From Liriodendron chinense (taxonomy: Eukaryota; Streptophyta; Magnoliopsida; Magnoliales; Magnoliaceae): 64,000 nt of DNA. The position numbers and the translations under genes were made by a program. Positions 10,764-21,925 of this stretch are shown one piece after another. The first letter of the stretch is position 1, and each line of letters opens with the position of its first letter. The notes under the pieces were generated by a model. It worked only from the letters and a program-made list of their open reading frames with translations. It was not told the DNA's origin and made no database searches. The DNA lies in the NCBI GenBank assembly GCA_003013855.2, contig ML058449.1, forward strand, positions 2,728,001 to 2,792,000, given 5' to 3'.

Positions 10764-10906
10764 CTCGCTGAGTCAACCCACTGAGTCAACCCGCTGAGTC
10801 AACTCGTCGAGTCAAAACACCGAGTCACCCCGTCGAGTCAACCCGCTGAGTCAAATCACCGAGTCGACCCGCTGAGTCAACTCACTGAGTCAACCCACCG
10901 AGCCAA
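10764..10906 (+). repeat. ~14-bp GAGTCA minisatellite in LTR U3
   Basis: About ten copies of a CTGAGTCAACCCGC-like unit. Six contain TGAGTCA, which is the GCN4/AP-1-like core bound by plant bZIP factors. It lies 170-310 bp upstream of the TATA box, where enhancers of LTR promoters are usually found. The solo LTR has a matching array near 51015-51110. Confidence 0.85.
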
Positions 10907-10920
10907 ACAGCGGCCCATAG

Positions 10921-11045
10921 CAGGCCGCCCAAACCGCCGCTGAATCCCAAGAAACGGCCGTACGGGCAGCCCATGGCAGGCCGCCCAAACCGCCGCTGAA
11001 TCCCAAGAAACGGCCGTACGGGCGGCCCATAGCAGGCCGCCCAAA
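10921..11045 (+). repeat. 56-bp GC-rich tandem duplication in LTR
   Basis: Two full units plus the start of a third, beginning at 10921, 10977 and 11033. Each unit holds CAGGCCGCCCAAACCGCCGC and CGGCCGTACGGGC. The solo LTR lacks this duplication, so it postdates the split of the two copies. Confidence 0.8.
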
Positions 11046-11076
11046 ATAAATTACGAGCTCTGCCATTGCCCGCTGC

Positions 11077-11084
11077 TATAAATA
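11077..11084 (+). promoter_or_regulatory. TATA box of the Tat LTR
   Basis: GCTATAAATACCCC is followed by pyrimidine-rich sequence, a typical Pol II core promoter. The solo LTR keeps it at 50865-50872 on the - strand (CTATAAATACCCC on its own strand). Transcription probably starts about 30 bp downstream, marking the U3/R border. Confidence 0.75.
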
Positions 11085-11394
11085 CCCCCCTCCCCTTCTC
11101 ATTTCAACACACCACTCAGCCAGAGAGAGCCCGTTTGTCTGAGTCACCCTCCTTCATCCTTTAGCCCATTCCTTCACCAAGGAGAGCCCGAGTGAGGAGA
11201 GCCTAGCCCTGGTCCAGCCCAGCCTGACCACTGGTCCAAGCCTCCCAAGCCATCCAAGTCTTGATCCAGCCACTCGAAGCCAATCCTTGCGACACCTCCG
11301 TCCACCCAGCTATTATTTTTCCAGCATCATCTCATTTGCATCTAGCATAAGTGCAACATTTACTTTTCTTCCAACCCCCCTGCTTCACTGCAAA

Positions 11395-11690
11395 CACTTT
11401 GATTATTCAAACACACCGCATGCATCTCGCATAAAGCACCTGTCAGTTCGAGCGTATGCTCTGGGCTTGCCCGTTGTTGGAACCTGCCCATCAGAAACTC
11501 TTACTGTTCAGACCTGCATTCACGTACATATCACTATAAACACTTTGAATATTCAAGCACACAGCATGCATCATCTCGCATAAAAGCACCTGTCAGTTCG
11601 AGCGTACGCTCTGGGCTTGCCCGTTGTTGGAACCTGCCCATCAGAAACTCTTACTGTTCAGACCCGCATTCATGCATCATGTCATCCATG
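11395..11690 (+). repeat. 150-bp tandem duplication in the LTR R/U5 part
   Basis: The block with AGCACCTGTCAGTTCGAGCG occurs at 11435 and again at 11585 with few differences. The solo LTR has one copy near 50450-50580. It probably arose by slippage or template switching during reverse transcription. Confidence 0.85.
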
Positions 11691-11749
11691 AGAATATACG
11701 AGGATTAAACTAGACTTTCAAGTATCCGATCGATTCTGTGAAGTAGAGA

Positions 11750-11765
11750 CCGTACTTCGGTACGG
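11750..11765 (+). other. UUCG tetraloop hairpin in the Tat LTR
   Basis: CCGTAC-TTCG-GTACGG is a 6-bp stem closed by a very stable UUCG loop. In the solo LTR the same stem near 50336-50351 (reverse) has a CTCG loop. It lies downstream of the TATA box and so would be in the transcript. Confidence 0.6.
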
Positions 11766-12134
11766 GCAGTGTGTGGGGTGCTTAACCTCTTCCCACCCTG
11801 TAACCGTGATCCCTTACCTTGAATCTTTGGCCGCAGATCAACAGGAGTCATTTTAGAGGAAATGATCATCAGATCCCCTTCTCTAACGTTTCTACGGGGT
11901 CTAGCCGACTGTAGATTCGAAGTAACTGGCTAGTGGCGACTCTGGTCTTATATAAACTCATTTAAACATATCCAGCTTAACACCGCAACCAAACGAAGCC
12001 CTCGAGAATGAGGCAAGCCAGTGCACAAACGGCGATTTCGCACTCACGCATCCTCATCTCCTTCTTTTCCGAAAGGAAAGGGGAAGGGAGAAGAACGTCG
12101 TGTGGGAGGGCGGAAAAATCGGCGAGGGTCCACA

Positions 12135-12302
12135 CTAGGCAATCCACTTCCGGTACAAGCAGGCCGCATTGGAAACACTGCAAAGAAAAGCTACTGGATC
12201 ACCATGCGTGGAACAAATTAGGTGTGGCCCCAGCCTCACCGAACACGATGTGGCCTTGACCATGGGGCTATCTTGATGTATGTATTATATGTCCACACCG
12301 TC
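12135..12302. repeat. MULE-like dispersed repeat fragment, left of the LARD
   Basis: After the predicted ctagg target site comes sequence of the dispersed family seen at 19823-24000, 48770-52900 and elsewhere (phrases such as GATGTATGTATTATATGTCC). It resumes at 19823 after the inserted LTR element, so these pieces were contiguous. There is no gene here. Confidence 0.55.
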
Positions 12303-13916
12303 TGTAACGACCCGAGATTTTCGATTCTCGTGTATAACACGACGGCCGAATTCCCAAGTAAATCATGGACTAATTGATTTGTTAAATAATGAAATATAGC
12401 ATTCAAGCACAATGACGAAAACAATTATCATCTTATTCTATCAAACTTACTACGTCATCATCAATGTTTAAATAAGGGAACCAACCAATATCCATACTGA
12501 TTAATTAAAATACAAAACCATGTCTTCTATTGAAGACTTATTACAATTCCATAAATGTATCAACTACTCAAAAGAAATATTTAATAAATGATAACATCAA
12601 TTAAGTTTCTCTAACATCGTTATCCGCCATGTGATTGTACGAACATCGAACTCTTTTCCTTAAAAATCGGGTTCAATACTTGGATCTTCACCTGCATCAT
12701 CTAAATTGTGTATGGGATAGCGTTAAACGCTATCATAGTGGGGAATATTCCCTCCAAGACTATTAAGAATAACAATGTATAAAACTCAGAGTAACGCAAC
12801 ACAATAATATCTTTATTCAAACAAAACAATCAAGTAAAAATATTTGTTAATGCGATGCATGGAATGCATGCTCTGGCTAAGGCACCCTAGCTAGAATCAC
12901 AATCCATGAAGTGGGAGCCTCCCTGTTACGACTCCATGCTAGCCACTAGTCACCAGAGGTTCCTGGGACGCACAAGCCCATAGTTTTGCCCGACCACGTG
13001 AGAAACGGGACGCTCATAGCCCAAATCTACACGTGACAGTGTACGGGAGAAGTAGGACGCTCTAGCCTATTCTCAATTCCGTACACCCACATGGAGCCAA
13101 GTGAATGCATGACTTTAATTTCACCTTTATTTAAGTGTTTTCGCATACAACCGATTTAAATAAAACTCACTGGTCACTATGGGGAGTCGCAAGCAACCCA
13201 GCATAGGCCGACAGCACGGGATTAGTATCCATAGCACCAACCCCGACTCATGAGAATTTGTATACCATTAGTGTCTACTCATTGTCCCGTTTTATGATTT
13301 CATAATGTACCAAAAAGCCAATGTTGTACATCATGACCAAATTCATTAAAATACCCATGTACTATAAATGGATCAAATCAAGCATCATGTACATGTAAGG
13401 ATCCATTAACAAACAATCACTTCATTCTCTCAGTTAAGTCAAGATATATTCTTCCATAATGGACACCTCTCACGGGTTCCATCTCTCTACATTGAATAAT
13501 TTTACCAACTTAGGGACAAAGAGTATACAATAATGGGTTGTCCATATGATGATCTTATACACATATTTCATATCACAATATGAAATTACTTGTAATACAT
13601 GGACTAAGAAAATAAGGGCATAGATTTCACAAAAATAAATAACACAAATACACATGCTTCTTAGTAAAAAATCTAAAAAAAAGAATCACATCACCATATA
13701 ATGATATTCATTACAAATCTCACATCAAACTTCAAGTTATATGGATAAGTAATTCAAAACAAAACAACTTCACATGCCACAAAAGAAACTTATGATAATC
13801 GTGATATTATTAATGAAAGGCTTGAAGGAAAATCCTCACCTTAGGATGGACTTAGAAGAAGAGGGTTGTAGAAGATCCTAGCCGCTGGAAAAATATGAGA
13901 AAGAACTCTCTTCTCT

Positions 13917-13953
<37 letters not shown>

Positions 13954-15081
13954 GGGGCATGGAGGCTAGGGTTAGGAAAAGGATTTGGAGGTGCGTAGTA
14001 GAAATATGGAGAGGGATGTGCACGCGAGATCTTGTGTAACAACCTCTTGAGGTGGGTTTCTCAAATCTCAATATTAGGGTGATCTTTGATTAATTCTAAT
14101 CCATTCATCTTATCAAGCTCGAAGAGTAGAATCAGAATACGTAAATTTCTTGATGATTCACATTCTAGATTGGTCGATCCTTGAAAATGGCCTAACGGGT
14201 GCTAAAATGGGTTTGATCTAAATTAACGGTCAACGCTTAATGATCAGGGCCCAAATTTTGAAAAAATATATGGTCATGATAGGCAAATAATTGTATAAAG
14301 TTTAGTGGTTGATTGATGGTGAGAAATGCCTAGATCTGAAATTTCAACTTTTGGCGGAAAAGGAAGGGGCTGGCTTTGTAGTTCAACGGTGTAGGATTAT
14401 AGATCGGGGTCCAAATTTTGTGTAAACTCGTAGTCATATGAGTATAATAAGTGGTCCAACTTTGAGAAGCGATTGATGGTGAGAAGTGGGTAAATTGAAA
14501 GGTTCAGATTTAAAAAGAGTTGGTAACTCGTTAATTTCTAAAACGGGATAACTCCGCGCATAAGAAAGATGCTTATCAAGGTGGGGCACTCAAATCATAT
14601 TATTGGTCCATGATAAAGACGATCCAAGTCACTCATATGAAGAAAAATATTCGACTACGACTAACCATCTACTTTCCTCACTCGATGGACATGAAAATCA
14701 AGGGTTAAGAGGCTAAGTTGACAATTGGACCACTTCTACTATGATTTAAGAGCTGAAATTTTACGTGTATGGTTAATATGTGTCCAAAAGCTTAAATCCA
14801 GGATTTCGCGTGAAAGTGATCGTCAGAAACTATAATACTTAAAAATGGCATCTTAACTTAAGTTTAACTAATGGCATTTTCGTAATTATCTAAAAAGTGC
14901 ATGATTTTTGAAATCTGATCTTTCTACGATGTTTATGGGATCATTCTAAGCAACTTTTGTAAAGGGTCCCCTATCGGATCTCCTACGGATGTCCCGCTAT
15001 TCGCAAATCAACGCTAAATGTACGATAAAAAAAAATTAACAATGAATTTTCAAATAAATCTCGAAAATCTGGGGCGTTACA
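12303..15081 (-). mobile_element. 3' LTR of the LARD-like element
   Basis: 2779 bp. On the + strand it starts TGTAACGACCCGAG and ends GGGGCGTTACA, giving near-inverted ends. It holds a (CT)n run at about 13909-13953. The part read as U3 in element orientation, near 14810-15081, contains a core shared with the W and Z LTR families. Confidence 0.93.
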
Positions 15082-15101
15082 AACCACCCCCCTTAAAAAC
15101 A
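15082..15101 (-). promoter_or_regulatory. Polypurine tract of the LARD-like element
   Basis: On the - strand TTTTTAAGGGGGGTGGTT abuts the LTR start TGTAACGCC, as expected for plus-strand priming. A near-identical tract lies about 130 bp further in, at 15214-15235 (TTTTTAAGGGGGGTGGAT on the - strand). Confidence 0.75.
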
Positions 15102-17018
15102 AACTTCATCCCCGAAGTTTCCTAAGCATCGTCGATAAAAGATTGAGGGCAATCTCAGTCTATGACTTCTCGTCTAACTTTCTGAACTATTCCGGGTCAG
15201 ACGCGATCACAATCCACCCCCCTTAAAAATAAATCCGTACTCGACATCTATTTTTACATGCTCCCTCAAATTTCTTTCCTATCATGCTTCCACTACGCAC
15301 TCTGATTCCTAGATAGTTCTGAATATATTGATTGGTCTCTCAAATCATTCAATCATCTAGCGCCCTAATATTTCTCAGGTTTGGGTAGGTGCTCTTATAC
15401 TCAAGGATCTAAGATGATTATGGTTAGATAATTATCAAGGATGTCTGATCGCTAACGAAATGACTGATCAAGAGTTTAAAAGATAGATCTAAGTTTGATT
15501 AGGTTGGCATGATCGGATGGTCACTTGAATGAGTGGATAAACAAGCGGATAACAAAGTCAATGAGACAGTCCTTTAATAGCTGAAGGTGCGACGGAAAGA
15601 TGAGGTTAGGGATACCGTATTCTAACTCTTTATAGGGTCTAAGTAGCTAAGCTTCTACATCCTAGGATCGTCTATACATCTATCTTATTTTAGTCATTCA
15701 AATAAAAACAATCACACACATTCCAAGAGAATGCACAAAAGTCGTCCAGTTAGAACAAGGATGCGATTTGTATTGTGTCGACATCACGGTGAACAATTCA
15801 AGTAAATTCGGATCCGATACTTAGATCTTCTACTCACATTTGAGCATTGAGTTCATTAGTATCCATTCGAAATTCCGAGTGTCGACCCTCGGGATTTGAA
15901 CGAGGATTCAATCCTTTACACAATATATTAAGTACGGTTCTGCCCTCCCGTGCGGCCGATTTAGTCTAACATTGTGGGGACTTTCATGTATTCTCCAACA
16001 AAAAAAAAAACATCAACAAAGATCACGTAAATTAAAATCTAACAATACAAAACATTAAAACTTTACGAGATCTTATTTACTTTCATTGTTAGACATGGTC
16101 GAAGATCTATGTGAGGGATTGGTACATGACATTTTATGGTTACTATAATCTACTTTAAGTAAGAGGGTTGGGCCTAAAATTCTTAGGGATGTATGAGAAT
16201 ATGCTAGGAAGTATTTCTAAGGGTGCCATCTCACAATAACTAAGCCTAAACAAGGGGTTTAGAGGTTTTTAAAGCTAAGGAACTAGGATAGTGTCGAATC
16301 TGGAACACAGGACTTATAAGCGCTCTTAGAATTTTATCTCTCAAACTGAACGTCCTTTTTGCATAAAATTTGGAGGGTAATCTAAAGGTTAGGTGAGAAA
16401 TCACCCTAATTTTTCTCAGAATGAAATTCTTATGGTAAGATATGATTCTGACCTCTAAAAGTCTGAAAAACGTAGCAGTCCAGCAGTTTTCAGCACAACA
16501 TTTTCTCTACTAATAGAATTTTCACAATTTATCTAGATATCGGATTGATATGAAATTTTATGAAAGTGTTGGGTGATGAGTTAGAAATATGTATAAAAAT
16601 TTTCAAAAATTTATCTATTCCAAAAATATAATTCTTAGTGGTGACATTGCCAAAGGGTCAGAAAATTTGTCCTAACAAAAATAATTCAAAATAAAATAGT
16701 TATCTTAAAATTTGAGGGAGATAAATCCCATAACTCAGTGTAACGCTGATCTAAATATGAGAAAATGATGAGAGCTCTAAAACTTCTAGAAAAAGTGAGA
16801 ATCCACTTCCCAAAAATCCTAAAATTTCATATTTTTACGTTAATCGGCTATCCTAATGATTTTAAGGGGCCTATGTTTGAGTCTCTAGATTCATAACATC
16901 TCATGCATCCAATGGAGGATGAACCTAGGTGCTTTTGTTTCTATTTCATGGGAACCTAAGCCCTAAGGGATATTTATTATGAAAATGGTTGGGCTTCTCA
17001 CCCAGAGGTCCCGATTGT

Positions 17019-17030
17019 GCTCTGATACCA
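17019..17030 (-). promoter_or_regulatory. tRNA-iMet primer binding site
   Basis: On the - strand TGGTATCAGAGC, 2 nt from the LTR end, is the standard plant site complementary to the 3' end of initiator tRNA-Met. It primes minus-strand synthesis and fixes the element's orientation. Confidence 0.92.
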
Positions 17031-17032
17031 AT

Positions 17033-18646
17033 TGTAACGACCCGAGATTTTCGACTCTCGTGTATAACACGACGGCCGAATTCCCAAGTAAATCATGGAC
17101 TAATTGATTTGTTAAATAATGAAATATAGCATTCAAGCATAATGACGAAAACAATTATCATCTTATTCTATCAAACTTACTACGTCATCATCAATGTTTA
17201 AATAAGGGAACCAACCAATATCCATACTGATTAATTAAAATACAAAACCATGTCTTCTATTGAAGACTTATTACAATTCCATAAATGTATCAACTACTCA
17301 AAAGAAATATTTAATAAATGATAACATCAATTAAGTTTCTCTAACATCGTTATCCGCCATGTGATTGTACGAACATCGAACTCTTTTCCTTAAAAATCGG
17401 GTTCAATACTTGGATCTTCACCTGCATCATCTAAATTGTGTTTGGGATAGCGTTAAACGCTATCATAGTGGGGAATATTCCCTCCAAGACTATCAAGAAT
17501 AACAATGTATAAAACTCAGAGTAACGCAACACAATAATATCTTTATTCAAACAAAACAATCAAGTAAAAATATTTGTTAATGCGATGCATGGAATGCATG
17601 CTCTGGCTAAGGCACCCTGGCTAGAATCACAATCCATGAAGTGGGAGCCTCCCTGTTACGACTCCATGCTAGCCACTAGTCACCAGAGGTTCCTGGGACG
17701 CACAAGCCCATAGTTTTGCCCGACCACGTGAGAAACGGGACGCTCATAGCCCAAATCTACACGTGACAGTGTACGGGAGAAGTAGGACGCTCTAGCCTAT
17801 TCTCAATTCCGTACACCCACATGGAGCCAAGTGAATGCATGACTTTAATTTCACCTTTATTTAAGTGTTTTCGCATACAACCGATTTAAATAAAACTCAC
17901 TGGTCACTATGGGGAGTCGCAAGCAACCCAGCATAGGCCGACAGCACGGGATTAGTATCCATAGCACCAACCCCGACTCATGAGAATTTGTATACCATTA
18001 GTGTCTACTCATTGTCCCGTTTTATGATTTCATAATGTACCAAAAAGCCAATGTTGTACATCATGACCAAATTCATTAAAATACCCATGTACTATAAATG
18101 GATCAAATCAAGCATCGTGTACATGTAAGGATCCATTAACAAACAATCACTTCATTCTCTCAGTTAAGTCAAGATATATTCTTCCATAATGGACACCTCT
18201 CACGAGTTCCATCTCTCTACATTGAATAATTTTACCAACTTAGGGACAAAGAGTATACAATAATGGGCTGTCCATATGATGATCTTATACACATATTTCA
18301 TATCACAATATGAAATTACTTGTAATACATGGACTAAGAAAATAAGGGCATAGATTTCACAAAAATAAATAACACAAATACACATGCTTCTTAGTAAAAA
18401 ATCTAAAAAAAAGAATCACATCACCATATAATGATATTCATTACAAATCTCGCATCAAACTTCAAGTTATATGGATAAGTAATTCAAAACAAAACAACTT
18501 CACATGCCACAAAAGAAACTTATGATAATCGTGATATTATTAATGAAAGGCTTGAAGGAAAATCCTCACCTTAGGATGGACTTAGAAGAAGAGGGTTGTA
18601 GAAGATCCTAGCCGCTGGAAAAATATGAGAAAGAACTCTCTTCTCT

Positions 18647-18681
<35 letters not shown>

Positions 18682-19817
18682 GGGGCATGGAGGCTAGGGT
18701 TAGGAAAAGGATTTGGAGGTGCGTAGTAGAAATATGGAGAGGGATGTGCACGCGAGATCTTGTGTAACAACCTCTTGAGGTGGGTTTCTCAAATCTCAAT
18801 ATTAGGGTGATCTTTGATTAATTCTAATCCATTCATCTTATCAAGCTCGAAGAGTAGAGTCAGAATACGTAAATTTCTTGATGATCCACATTCTAGATTG
18901 GTCGATCCTTGAAAATGGCCTAACGGGTGTTAAAATGGGTTTGATCTCAATTAACGGTCAACGCTTGATGATCAGGGCCCAAATTTTGAAAAAATATATG
19001 GTCATGATAGGCAAATAATTGTACAAAGTTTAGTGGTTGATTGATGGTGAGAAATGCCTAGATCTGAAATTTCAACTTTTGACGGAAAAGGAAGGGGCTG
19101 GCTTTGTAGTTCAACGGTGTAAGATTATAGATCGGGGTCCAAATTTTGTGTAAACTCGTAGTCATATGAGTATAATAAGTGGTCCAAATTTGAGAAGCGA
19201 TTGATGGTGAGAAGTGGGTAAATTGAAAGGTTCAGATTTAAAAAGAGTTGGTAACTCGTTAATTTCTAAAACGGGATAACTTCGCGCATAAGAAAGATGC
19301 TTATCAAAGTGGGGCACTCAAATCATATTATTGGTCCATGATAAAGACGATCCAAGTCACTCATATGAAGAGAAATATTCGACTACGACTAACCATCTAC
19401 TTTCCTCACTCGATGGACATGAAAATCAAGGGTTAAGAGGCTAAGTTGACAATTGGACCACTTCTACTATGATTTAAGAGCTGAAATTTTACGTGTATGG
19501 TTAATATGTGTCCAAAAGCTTAAATCCAGGATTTCGCGTGAAAGTGATCGTCAGAAACTATAATACTTAAAAATGGCATCTTAACTTAAGTTTAACTAAT
19601 GGCATTTTCGTAATTATCTAAAAAGTGCGTGATTTTTGAAATCTGATCTTTCTACGATGTTTATGGGATCATTCTAAGCAACTTTTGTAAAGGGTCCCCT
19701 ATCGGATCTCCTACGGATGTCCCGCTATTCGCAAATCAACGCTAAATGTACGATAAATTAAAAAAAAAAAATTAACAATGAATTTTCAAATAAATCTCGA
19801 AAATCTGGGGCGTTACA
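17033..19817 (-). mobile_element. 5' LTR of the LARD-like element
   Basis: 2785 bp and nearly identical to the left LTR; most differences are single transitions, with changes in (CT)n and poly-A lengths. It has the same TGTAACGACCCGAG / GGGGCGTTACA ends. The flanking CCGTC copy follows at 19818-19822. Confidence 0.93.
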
Positions 19818-19822
19818 CCGTC

Positions 19823-20061
19823 CATCCTACAAAAGTTTTGGATCACATTGATATTTGTTTTTACGCTGCATCCTGATCTATGTGACCTTACCAACAAGTT
19901 GGATGACATTTTGGTAGGCGTCATTGTGGATCCTAAGAAGTTTTTAATGGTGGGCGTCACCATTATTTCCTATGGCAGGGTGCACTTGAGATTTGGGGTG
20001 TTTTGGGGTCAATGGCCCTATACTGTGATGTGTTGTGTCAATGGCATGTTCCTTTTTTTAG
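19823..20061. repeat. MULE-like dispersed repeat, right of the LARD
   Basis: This continues the repeat interrupted by the LARD insertion. It contains family phrases such as GAAGTTTTTAATGGTGGGCG. No coding capacity is visible. Confidence 0.5.
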
Positions 20062-20649
20062 CCCTAACACCACTTTTTTGCTTTTCAATGAATCAAATTG
20101 CCCTTATGCCACAATTGCCCCTCGTGGCTCGTCTTGAGATGAGAAACCTTTTTTGAAAAAGGGTGTGGGCCCCATAAGAAAAGGGATTCGGCCCCCCTCA
20201 GCCAATCTAATCCGTTCATTTGTTTCAGAAAGCCTTGAACCCACAAAAGGATTTTTTTGTGTGTTATGTTGGAAGCACTCTATAGTCCACAACTACACTA
20301 ACGATATGTATTAATTCTTAATTGTTTCCTCCATTGTGGTCCATCTTTGATAAGTTTAGCCCTTAAAATTGGGTGAATGATAAGAAATTAAAACTCTTAG
20401 ATGCGGAATAGATGTATTTGCTTCAAGATAACCCAATGAACTCCATATAAAATGTGGATGGGTTCAAAACATGAGGCCCTTGCCAGTACGATGCCTAATT
20501 GTTTCAGTTTTTTTTTTTTTTTTCACTTTGTAGGATCATATGAAGTAGAAGCTTCATCGACAATTGATAGTTGTATGGTTGGTATTCGCACATTCATAGC
20601 GACAATAAAAAACTCTGTCAAGCTCCGGCTAAGCTTAGACTAGTTTTCC

Positions 20650-20690
<41 letters not shown>

Positions 20691-21925
20691 TTTTCCTGAA
20701 GTTTTCCGACCACAATCTCCTAAGTGGAAGTTATGGTGAGAAAATATAAGTTTTTGTATTTTTTTGTTTTATTTCTTTTGGTGGGTATTAATGGTGGGAG
20801 TTTGTGAAAGAGGAAGGTGTGGGGGCCCTTTTTTTTATTTTTATTATTTGAATGGTGGGACCACATGAGTTGCAAATATTCATTGAGGACTGTGGATATT
20901 CACAATCACTGAGGAGTATCTATGGTCCTCGTTAAAAATATCATTGCAAATAAAGGAGTAAAGGCCATGGATTGCCGCAATCCTCTACAGCTACGAATAT
21001 AAGCTGTAGCCATTGCCCACATTACCTTCATAAAACAAAAATTCATGATCTTCAATGAATATCCGTAATCCTAAATGACTATTCGTAGCCTTTAGTGAAT
21101 ATCAATAGTCTTCAATGAATATCTGCAATTTATGTGGTCCCATCATCCATACAACAAAAATAAAAGAATAAAAATAAAAAAGGACCCCCACACCATCCTC
21201 TCTTTCACAAACTCCCACTATTCATACTTAACAAAATAAAGAAAATAAAAAAAAATAAAAAACTTACCTCTGTTCATCATAGCTTCCACTTCGGAGATTG
21301 TAGGCAAAAAAACTTCAGAATTTTTTTTCGCCAGAAAAACTAGTCTGAGCTTGGTAAGGAGCTTGTTGGAGTTTTTGGTCATTTCTTGGAGTGTGCGGAG
21401 ACCGGTTGTACAACTATCAACTATAAAAAAAGCTTCGGCTTCTTGTGATCTCAAGAAGTGAAAATAATAAAGGAGGGAAAAGAAAAAGAACCTAAAATGA
21501 CTTACCACTATGCAATAAGGGCCCTATATTTTGAACTCATATGCATCGTCTTGAAGAAAATTCATCCCTTCCACTTGTAAGGGATTTAAATTTTATGTCA
21601 TCATGCCTAAGTTTGAGGGCAAAACTCATCACAGATAGACCACAATGAAGAAAGAATTTAGAATTAACGTATACCGTTAGTGTAGTTGTGAGCTATAAGA
21701 GCTTCAAACAAACCCTTCTATGCGTTCACGGATGTCCGATTAAAATGAACGGATTAGATCGGCCATGGGGTGAGTCGAATTCCTGATTTTGGTGGGGCCC
21801 ACCCCCTTCTTCAAAAAATATTCTTTCTAGAGAAGAGTCTGCCATACGAGGAGCAGTTGTGATAGAGGGACATTCTCATCACTGAAAAGTAAAAAGTGGT
21901 TTTAAGGTTAAAAAAAAAAAAAACT
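20062..21925. mobile_element. Foldback element with ~850-bp inverted arms
   Basis: The left arm (about 20062-20925) reappears in reverse complement at about 21075-21925. For example, CACTAACGATATGTATTAAT near 20297 mirrors ATTAACGTATACCGTTAGTG near 21663. The centre near 20996 is a local palindrome (CTACAGC...GCTGTAG). Arms have diverged by point changes, and only the left arm has the (GA)n run at 20653-20685. No transposase is seen. The class is probably a long-TIR MULE or foldback; a clear TSD was not identified. Confidence 0.8.
20653..20685 (+). repeat. (GA)n microsatellite
   Basis: About 16 GA units inside the left foldback arm and absent from the right arm, so it expanded after the inverted repeat formed. 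Confidence 0.9.

Larger units (their letters stand above)
1..12134 (+). mobile_element. Tat-lineage Ty3/gypsy LTR retrotransposon, 5' part outside window
   Basis: The window opens inside the protease end of pol and continues through RT, RNase H, a second archaeal-type RNase H and integrase. A 5.8-kb noncoding 3' region, a PPT and a 3' LTR ending at 12134 follow. The extra RNase H before integrase and the long 3' region are hallmarks of the Tat (Tat/Ogre/Retand) branch. The 5' LTR, PBS and gag lie upstream of the window. The base run after the LTR is ctagg, the predicted target duplication, but its partner cannot be seen. A solo LTR of the same family lies at 49989-51321 on the other strand. 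Confidence 0.93.
10592..12134 (+). mobile_element. 3' LTR of the Tat element
   Basis: The LTR starts TGTAGACACCCCACC and ends GTCCACA. Both ends are confirmed by a solo copy at 49989-51321 in reverse. It is 1543 bp against 1333 bp for the solo copy; a 150-bp and a 56-bp internal duplication explain almost all of the difference. It carries the GAGTCA minisatellite, a TATA box and a UUCG-capped hairpin, listed separately. Confidence 0.92.
15082..17032 (-). other. Noncoding interior of the LARD-like element
   Basis: No ORF of any size with recognisable gag or pol similarity lies in these 1.95 kb on either strand. It is A/T-rich, with an A run at about 16000. The only functional sites seen are the primer site at the right end and the polypurine tract, present twice, at the left end. 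Confidence 0.8.
12303..19817 (-). mobile_element. Complete non-autonomous LTR retrotransposon (LARD-like)
   Basis: Two long LTRs (12303-15081, 17033-19817) flank a 1951-bp noncoding interior. The target duplication is perfect: CCGTC at 12298-12302 and 19818-19822. A tRNA-Met primer site next to the right LTR and a PPT next to the left LTR set the orientation as -. By eye the LTRs differ at about 22 of ~2780 positions (~0.8%) plus a few length changes, so insertion is recent. With no gag or pol it must have used enzymes from another element. Termini are TGTAACGCCCC...GGGTCGTTACA on its own strand. Confidence 0.95.
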
